This document shows, one piece after another, positions 57,160 through 64,000 of a stretch of DNA of 64,000 nt. Source of the stretch: Thysanoteuthis rhombus (Eukaryota > Mollusca > Cephalopoda > Oegopsida > Thysanoteuthidae); the NCBI GenBank assembly GCA_963457665.1, contig OY735203.1, positions 21,805,674 to 21,869,673 of the forward strand, read 5' to 3'. The first letter of the stretch is position 1, and each line of letters starts with the position of its first letter. Both the position numbers and the translations under genes were made by a program. Below the pieces are notes generated by a model. It searched no databases. It was not told where the DNA came from and saw nothing but the letters and a program-made list of their open reading frames with translations.

Positions 57160-57560
57160 ATAAATTGAAATCGACCTATCTTATTCAATTTTCCTGTATT
57201 TGTCCATGTAGATTCGCAAATTATTTAATTTAGTTAGATCCAGTTCGTTAAATTTCCTATCATTCAATATCATCTAAACTGGCGTGTATTGTGACTTTAA
57301 TTGTCTTGGTGTTCTATAATGTTTATATAAATCATCACCTTTTGTACTTTTGCCAGTGAAACGTCCATCGCTTGTTTGATTGTTTAAGTATAATTTCTTC
57401 CTATTCCATCTAACATGATCCGATTGCATTAGGGAGTTTATTGCCTTAGTAAATTGTTTCAATAGTTTATCTTTGCTTCTATCTTAACTAACCATTCTGA
57501 TTACAAAATGGTGACTTTCTTTTCCAATCAAATCCATAATTTTTCGGGTTGCTCTTGCTA
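57160..57560 (-). pseudogene. Unrecognised coding-like fragment
   Basis: The minus strand has an open stretch at 57462-57274 (QFTKAINSLMQSDHVRWNRK, then KLYLNNQTSDGRFTGKSTKG and DDLYKHYRTPRQLKSQYTPV). Its composition is balanced and protein-like, unlike the low-complexity frames around it. In a different frame just downstream (about 57140-57050) LPEVRNLNESDKFLDDYTNE continues in a protein-like way, suggesting a frameshifted longer ancestor. No family was recognised; it may be a transposon or other inserted gene fragment. Confidence 0.35.
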
Positions 57561-57857
57561 TTCGTATAAAGATACAGGTATGTTTCCATAAAATATATAT
57601 GGTGGAATGTCGCTACTCTTATGTGATATGCGCACCATATGAAGTGGGAATGTATCCTTTTTATCCAATAGTTTATATGATTTAGATCAAGTCATGTTGC
57701 CTGTATACCTATATGTTTTGGTTTAAGTTCAGGGTCTATTGGGTTTATATGTTTGTAGAAGATATTGAATTAATTTGTATCATTCAGGTGTTCAATATCA
57801 TCCATGTAGCGTTTACATCCATGAAATTTGTTGGTTCATCTCTATTTGTATCAATAA

Positions 57858-57887
57858 CACACACACATGCGCACAAACAAACATGCA

Positions 57888-57919
<32 letters not shown>

Positions 57920-57932
57920 CATACACACACAC

Positions 57933-57964
<32 letters not shown>

Positions 57965-57965
57965 G
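57858..57965. repeat. (AC)n(GCAC)n(AT)n compound microsatellite
   Basis: ACACACACATGCGCAC, GCACGCACGCACGCAC, ACACACAC, then AT with a GT interruption. Confidence 0.95.
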
Positions 57966-57969
57966 AGCC

Positions 57970-59885
57970 AAAACAATATAACCAGTACAATATTGAAAGG
58001 ATGACAGCAGATATCATGTGACAACTTTTCATGCGCGATATTCAAGTAGTTGAGCTGGCTTTGAATAGATTGTTTCGACGATTTAAACGCCAAAGTTGCG
58101 GACAAAAAGAATGATTTGATGATGTCAGAAATTTTATGGACAGAAGACTAGTTCCGAACCTTTCGGGAACGGAGGAAATGCTTTTGGATGGGTTAAAATA
58201 TATGTCAATATAAAATATATATGCGTGCATGAAATATATATGAATATATCAAAATAGAAAAAAAAAATGCTTGATATTTAAATAAATAAATAATTCATAA
58301 TGATTCTACAAAAATCGTTATGAAGAGACTGAAAATAGCTTTTTATTGATAGAAAGATATGTTTCTATTGACATCACAACTCAAGAAAGTACGATTTCTG
58401 AAAATTAACCAAGGAGGAAGTTATGAAAAAGTGAAATTAGAATATTTCAAATCTAATAAAATTATACCGAAACCCGCGAACAACTCTTTTATGGACAACT
58501 CAAAACTGACTATTTGTATTTCCATATTAACTGGTGAAATCTCTCTTAAGATGCACAAGTATCTCTAGGATCGATTGTTGTCACTGACTTACTGACAGGC
58601 TGACATACCCTTGTTCAGTAATGCCGATTAGTTGTATTTCGTATGAATCTACGTATTAGAAATTACTATTCAGATTATTTTTCGCTTGAAAAAGTAATAT
58701 TTCAAATGATAGTAATGAAAATCACTTTCTCATGAATTAAGTAATATTTCCATGAAAAAATGTTGACAGTTACCATCACATTTATTGCATTAATAACAAG
58801 CTGGAGATATTGAAATTCCAGGCTTCAATAAGAAACAACCATCAAAACAAAATAATCAATATGATATTTTAATGTTTCCTCTATGGGTGACAGCATACTA
58901 TGATTTACTAAATGTCCATGTAAACTAAAAAAACGTTCCGAGTGATAACCGTCAAATTTTACAGGTTTATTAACTGAATCCCAAAGTATGTTTTTAGCGA
59001 GTTACTTTTTAACACCCCCCCCAGAAAAGTGTAGGGTTGCAAGCCTAATTGCATCACAATTTCATGCTAAGTAGGTCTCTTGGTTCGTATCAGTAGAATT
59101 ATGTCTCATTTACTATCATTTTACAATTCACTAAATGTCATAAGAAGAGTTGGCGGCCGATCAGTCAACAGCACAGAAGATGAACTCAGCAACGCAATTT
59201 CAAAATCCAACTGAAACTGGCACAACCGTCCCTGGGGGTGGGGGAACATAAATCCGTCGCTTCCCCCCAGGTACCAGTAAAATAGCGTATGATGAAGAGA
59301 GTGATACCACTTAAAATCCCAAGTCACTTATTGCAAAGTTCGAAGAATAGTCCGAGACAGGTAGACTTCTGATAAGTAAAACGCAGGCGAATAAAACTGA
59401 TGCCATAGAGAGTTTAAAGCTGCTAATTTACTGAATTAAACAGTTTCTCATCTCAGACTAGATATTCTATTGATCATTTCGAGATCGATTTTTTCCCCGA
59501 TCGTTATGTTATCTCATGTTTCTACTCTTTGCCATTGGTGTTTACGTAAATACTTACCAAATGTCCGTATACGTTTGCAAAACTCGGAAAATGGTCAGCA
59601 AGATTTAGTTGTTAATAGGGCCTCAAGAGCTGGGTTCGAGCGAGTTAATTAAAAAAAAAATTGTGAAGTGAGTTCCTAGAGTTTAGATAGGCTTAAACTG
59701 TCTATTAAAAAAAAAGTACAATATATTGGTCCCTCAGTTTGTTTTTGGCAGCATTCTCGCTTACCTATATAAATACTATCAGCCAGTGCTATGGTCACCG
59801 TCAATCTGCTTGTCATTGTATACCTCAAGAACGGCCTAAGACATCGTCATTAAATTTTCTTCGTTTTCACATGGGACCAAGGAGA
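57970..59885. other. Unannotated DNA
   Basis: No supported element. A GGGTTCGAGC box-B-like word at about 59631 is noted only. Confidence 0.4.
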
Positions 59886-59889
59886 AGGT

Positions 59890-59897
59890 TTATATAT

Positions 59898-59985
<88 letters not shown>
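59890..59985. repeat. (AT)n microsatellite
   Basis: TATATATACACATAT then about 80 bp AT, followed by GGGGGGG. Confidence 0.97.
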
Positions 59986-59987
<2 letters not shown>

Positions 59988-59989
59988 GG

Positions 59990-61440
59990 GGGATAATCGT
60001 AGAGACAATACATTTTGAAACATACTTCGTCCAGCACCGGTACTATAGAGTTACAATGAAAAAAATCGATGATAATAAATCATAAAACCAAATCAAATCA
60101 AACACAGTAAGAAATGTCAGAAGTGGTTCATTTAGCAAAAAAATGGACTCGTCCACTTGAGTTCAAAATCGATAGTAATGCCCTTGTGAAAAGTATGAAT
60201 CGTTCCCATCTCTTCAGCAATGGGTAAAATGGCGAATAAACAAGTGAGTGACGGCACTTCGGGCGTTCATCACCTTTGATTTCATACATCGCAAACTTCA
60301 AAGAACTATCTGGCAGAGATAATTCTGAAATGTGAAGTCTGGACAGAGACGGTGGATGCTGTATTCAGCATAACGACGCCAATTTACTTTACTAAATTAA
60401 ACTCCATCTGGTTTCGATCTAACTGTTGGTTTTAATTTTTTGACAGCGATTCATACACACGTAAATGTAAATTCATGCTAGATTAGTTCCTTCGATTGCA
60501 TCAGGGAATGTCCACGCTCAACGATAAATTTACAACCTTCTTACAATAATTTGGCGATGGTCAGGCCTTACATCCGTTCATCCGTGATTGCAAAACTCAA
60601 AATCTATAACCACTAAATGTTCTTCGGTTATTTATGGGAACAAGTTTGTAGCGCGTTAGTTTTTTTCTCCTTAATTTCCCTCCAAAATAGCTTTCAGTGG
60701 AGGGTTAAGTATCTAATTCAGTATCACGCTCACCTTAAAAAAATTACTATCTTCAAATAATTCGGTATATGTCTGTCAATTCATCTGACACTTTTAGCCA
60801 TGGCCACCAATATTGTTGTGGTTACTAATTGAACACTCGAGCACGTTACTTTTTTGTATTTTAATCTCCATAATTTGGAAAAAACATATGGGGTCTGCAT
60901 TCGAACCCCGCTCCGATAAGAATGATCTGTTATGGTAGATATTTCAGCTAGTATATACAGTACAACATAATAAATCGACCAAAGTAAACAGAAATTAAAC
61001 TACTATTCGAATGTCTTTAGTGTTCTGCACGTTGTGTGTCTATCTCTCTGTATATGATTACTTTTCGCAGTCAGGCCCATGTCTATTTTCCCCCTTCTCT
61101 TTAAAACGTGATGTGCTATTGTGGTAGATAGTGTAGGGGTTGCGAACTTTCTAGATGCTTAAATATGTTTACCACTGAATTTGAAAATGAAATTAGCCGA
61201 ACTGTTTGCTAAATCTTCACACAAGAGAAAACCAGGGACATCTATGATTTGACTTTCAGGCTTGTTTGTAATTGCCTTTAAATATGTCAAAATGTCGGCT
61301 TCACATTAACTTGATGTACGGGAACTTGAACTATTTTATAAGCTTAAAGGCATCTACATATATACACACTAATACAGTTTCAGTCGAGACAGAAAATTAA
61401 TGACAGATTAATACAACCCCTGAAAACGCTCATTCGCATT
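59990..61440. other. Unannotated DNA
   Basis: A box-B-like TTCGAACCCC at 60900-60909 has no convincing box A. Nothing else. Confidence 0.4.
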
Positions 61441-61444
61441 TAAA

Positions 61445-61477
61445 TGTGTGTGTGTGTGCGTGTGAGTGTGTGTGTGC
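61445..61477. repeat. (GT)n microsatellite
   Basis: GTGTGTGTGTGCGTGTGAGTG type. Confidence 0.93.
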
Positions 61478-61626
61478 AATATATATCAAGATGTACTGAA
61501 AATTATGCAAAAAAAAAAAAAAATTCCTTTCAGTACATTCTTCACATAAACATGCTTGCTTTGAAACATACATACAAACACACGTCTGTATATGTAGGTT
61601 CGTGCGTTTGGTACTCTCTCCCTGTA

Positions 61627-61627
<1 letters not shown>

Positions 61628-61673
<46 letters not shown>
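61628..61673. repeat. (CT)n microsatellite
   Basis: Pure CT run of about 45 bp. Confidence 0.96.
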
Positions 61674-61674
<1 letters not shown>

Positions 61675-61699
61675 GTACACATACACATACCCACACACA

Positions 61700-61838
<139 letters not shown>

Positions 61839-61839
61839 T

Positions 61840-62743
61840 CCCTACGACTGGGTTATTTTCTGACTGGCAGGTCAGATTTCGAATTCATCGTGTTTCGGAA
61901 AAAAAATTGTTTCTGAAGTGTTTGTTTCGTACGTCTCACCATAAAAAATCCCCTGCATTCTTTTATTTAATGTTGTCAATTAAAATATGATATATATGTC
62001 ATTATCGTAGATTTCATACTTGCCGAAACTTTCACAGCTTCATTTTTTAAACTCAGGAATATTGAATGACACAACTGTACAGCCTGTGCCACTGCATCAG
62101 CGTTTTTCCCTTTTTAAATTGGATGATACATTTTTTTCCCCAATCGAGTATCGTTCTCAGCCTCTTGGTAGACGTATTAGCAGGTAATGTGCTTTTTTCT
62201 TTCACTCATCGTTTTTAGGATTAATTAGGAAAGTGAAATTTGGACGTGCGCTTGGCAAATTGGTCTAGTTTTGAATACTAATTTTTTTTTCGGTAATTAT
62301 TTTTTGATTTTGTTCTTTTTGCTGCAAATTCGAATCTATTCTAAATTTTCCTTTCAATTCAAACCAAATGTTTTCCATAATTTTTTTTTGTGTTCGTTGC
62401 TTTCACGTGACATAGCATTCAATCCCATTCTATCATTGTGTGTCTCATAAGTAGAATATCGTTTTGTAAGATACAATAAGAATATAAAACACCGGTACAA
62501 CCAAGTGTGATACGAATTTATGATATTTACATAATACCTGTATTTATTTTAGATATATTTTTTTAATAATTTATGTACTTGCTTGGACATTATCAGCTCC
62601 TATACACACGTAAGACCGAGCAAATTTTATATTTGAGGACATTTTTTTTTCAATTTAGTAGTGTAACTTTAATACTAAAACTGAAAAATAATCTGTTTTA
62701 TATCCACGTATTTCGGTCGTATGTAAGAATAATAGCAAGTTAG

Positions 62744-62744
<1 letters not shown>
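61840..62744. other. Unannotated T-rich DNA
   Basis: Nothing recognised. Confidence 0.45.
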
Positions 62745-62746
<2 letters not shown>

Positions 62747-62816
<70 letters not shown>

Positions 62817-62893
62817 TATATATATATTGAAAGAGAGAGAAAGCGAGAGAGAGAGAAAGACAGACAGACAGAGACAGGAAGAAAGAGAGAGAG
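62747..62893. repeat. (AT)n(GA)n(GACA)n compound microsatellite
   Basis: About 80 bp AT with one TAAT break, then AAAGAGAGAGAAAGC and GACAGACAGACAGAG. Confidence 0.95.
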
Positions 62894-62899
62894 GGAAAA

Positions 62900-63120
62900 G
62901 GATATCTATGACAGCAGAATCATTTTTCTTTGTTGTTTAATCAGATCAAAGATCTTTATGTGTGCTTGATCATTATTGTTTAGGCTTATGTTCTATCTCT
63001 GAAAATGAGAAAAAAAATGCAAACAGGGTCAAACACCATTCTTACAAAGAACTTCATACCATGTAATTACTTGTACTCAGATTTAGTCTCCTGCTAACAT
63101 TGAGTTGATTTCACCATATT
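62900..63120. other. Unannotated DNA
   Basis: Nothing recognised. Confidence 0.45.
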
Positions 63121-63123
63121 GTT

Positions 63124-63195
63124 CAGAGCTCCCCAACCATCGGACCGCGGATCAGTACCAAGCCGCAAAGCATGTGTTAGCCAGGCAGCCAGAAA
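63124..63195 (+). mobile_element. hAT-type element terminal fragment
   Basis: CAGAGCTCCCCAACCATCGG, then ACCGCGGATCAGTACC, AGCCGCAAAGC and GTGTTAGCC. This resembles the CAGNG(N)TCCCCAACC end and CGGACCGGTACC.../GGCCGC interior of common non-autonomous hAT elements. The opposite end was not found. Confidence 0.42.
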
Positions 63196-63605
63196 ACAAT
63201 ATTTTTCTTTGCAAAAATTAAAAAAAAAAAAGAATCAATTTCCTCGGATCCTAATATCAGATTCGTGTGATGAACCCTTTGCGTAATGAAATCGAATGTA
63301 ATAGCCGCTAATAAGTGATTTGTTTTTGACTTATCATCTACATCCTGGTCGGGATACCCTCCCCCCACTCACACACACTACCGCTGGTTGTCAATGTAAA
63401 CCAGTGTGCATTGCAAACCACAGATCTACCTCAGAATGTCTGGAATTTGAGATTATAATAATTACATAGAGATAGAAAATGAAAAAAAAGTTGATTTTTT
63501 TTAAGCTTTGAAATAACAATTTTGAAAGTTGGATCTAAAAACAGCCTGAATTACCAAGCTCTCTAAATGTTTTTCACTGAACTTCTCCCGAGAAACTGAG
63601 GTATC

Positions 63606-63920
63606 TTGCCAAGCCTTCTGCTTGAAAGACGATCGCTACAACACCTCATCCATCGGTATTTACATGATTATGGGGCCTCATACTGAGAACCATGCAACGT
63701 GCACAGGACAAGATCAGGCTTAACAACACAGCGAGATATCACTAGACAGTGCAGTATATTAAAGAAAACGGGAGTGACAGATCTCATAAAATCTGGTGGA
63801 AAAGATCATAAACGAAATTGTGGCCTACTAAGAATACGGTGGCGTGACAAGATATTGGCTCCGCAACTCCCTCGATTGGATCGTTGGGAAGGTTTGAGCC
63901 CCTCGACAGACGTTAAAAAA

Positions 63921-63951
<31 letters not shown>

Positions 63952-63975
63952 ATGGTGGTGGTGGTGGTGATAGTG
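63606..63975 (+). mobile_element. RTE-type non-LTR retrotransposon copy 6
   Basis: GCCAAGCCTTCTGC, then TGAGAACCATGCAACGTGCA (compare TGAGAACCATGCAATGTGCA in copy 2), CAGTGCAGTATATTAAAGAA, TATTGGCTCCGCAACTCCC and GACAGACGTTAAAAAA follow copy 2 in order with deletions. The tail is (GCT)n(GAT)n(GGT)n. Confidence 0.85.
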
Positions 63976-63980
63976 ATGAT
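63921..63980 (+). repeat. (GCT)n(GAT)n(GGT)n tail of RTE copy 6
   Basis: About 7 GCT, 4 GAT and 5 GGT units, then GATAGTGATGAT. The same position in the other copies is ATG/TGA-type. Confidence 0.95.
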
Positions 63981-64000
63981 TTATTTCGCAAGTGCATGAA

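Noticed and set aside
60838..60915. Box-B-like TTCGAACCCC (and GGGTTCGAGC at about 59631)
   Set aside because: Single short words without box A spacing or pairing arms.

Overview
This window looks like non-coding, repeat-dominated DNA from an animal nuclear genome. Nothing in it looks bacterial: there are no operons, no Shine-Dalgarno-led ORFs and no long ORFs. The longest open frames are 100-180 codons and are either microsatellite translations or decayed transposon proteins. The mix of very frequent (AT)n/(AC)n/(GATA)n arrays, RTE, R4/Dong-like and CR1-like non-LTR retrotransposons, Penelope-like elements, Tc1, pogo, piggyBac-like and hAT remnants, and tRNA- and 5S-derived short elements fits a lophotrochozoan such as a cephalopod mollusc. 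That assignment is inference. No host protein-coding gene, rRNA gene or intact tRNA gene could be supported.

Layout. 0.9-1.9 kb: R4-like 3' end (+) with a changing trinucleotide tail. 4.0-5.3 kb: piggyBac-like transposase remnant (-). 8.7-10.3 kb: CR1/Jockey-type LINE (-). 10.6-12.7 kb: R4-like pseudogene (-) abutting the (TAA)n tail of another R4-like copy. 16.7-18.8 kb: cluster of long (AT)n/(GT)n arrays. 19.9-24.0 kb: two Penelope-like elements in opposite orientation with an RTE fragment between them. 24.7-25.5 kb: pogo/Tigger-type transposase (-). 27.1-29.1 kb: dispersed duplications and a foldback MITE. 30.3-31.3 kb: GATA/GACA array and a SINE-like unit carrying a hammerhead-like motif. 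32.1-32.8 kb: dead Tc1 transposase (+). 34.0-37.4 kb: three or four R4-like pieces separated by (TAA)n. 37.8-38.7 kb: an RTE copy nested inside a Tc1/mariner-type MITE. 42.9-45.7 kb: three more RTE 3' ends. 48.6-51.7 kb: R4-like pseudogene(s) (-). 52.2-54.9 kb: three MITE copies, a 5S rRNA-derived sequence and a tRNA-like SINE head. 55.6-56.0 kb: Penelope-like 3' region with a second hammerhead-like motif. 63.1-64.0 kb: hAT end and a last RTE copy.

The main biological story is how retroelements and simple repeats generate each other. RTE copies end directly in (ATG)n-type tails that supply the stop codons. R4-like copies end in (TAA)n, and other R4-like copies start immediately after such (TAA)n tracts in the same orientation. 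That is what is expected if (TAA)n is the insertion target and earlier insertions supply it. Every transposon protein seen here is broken by stops, frameshifts or catalytic-residue changes.
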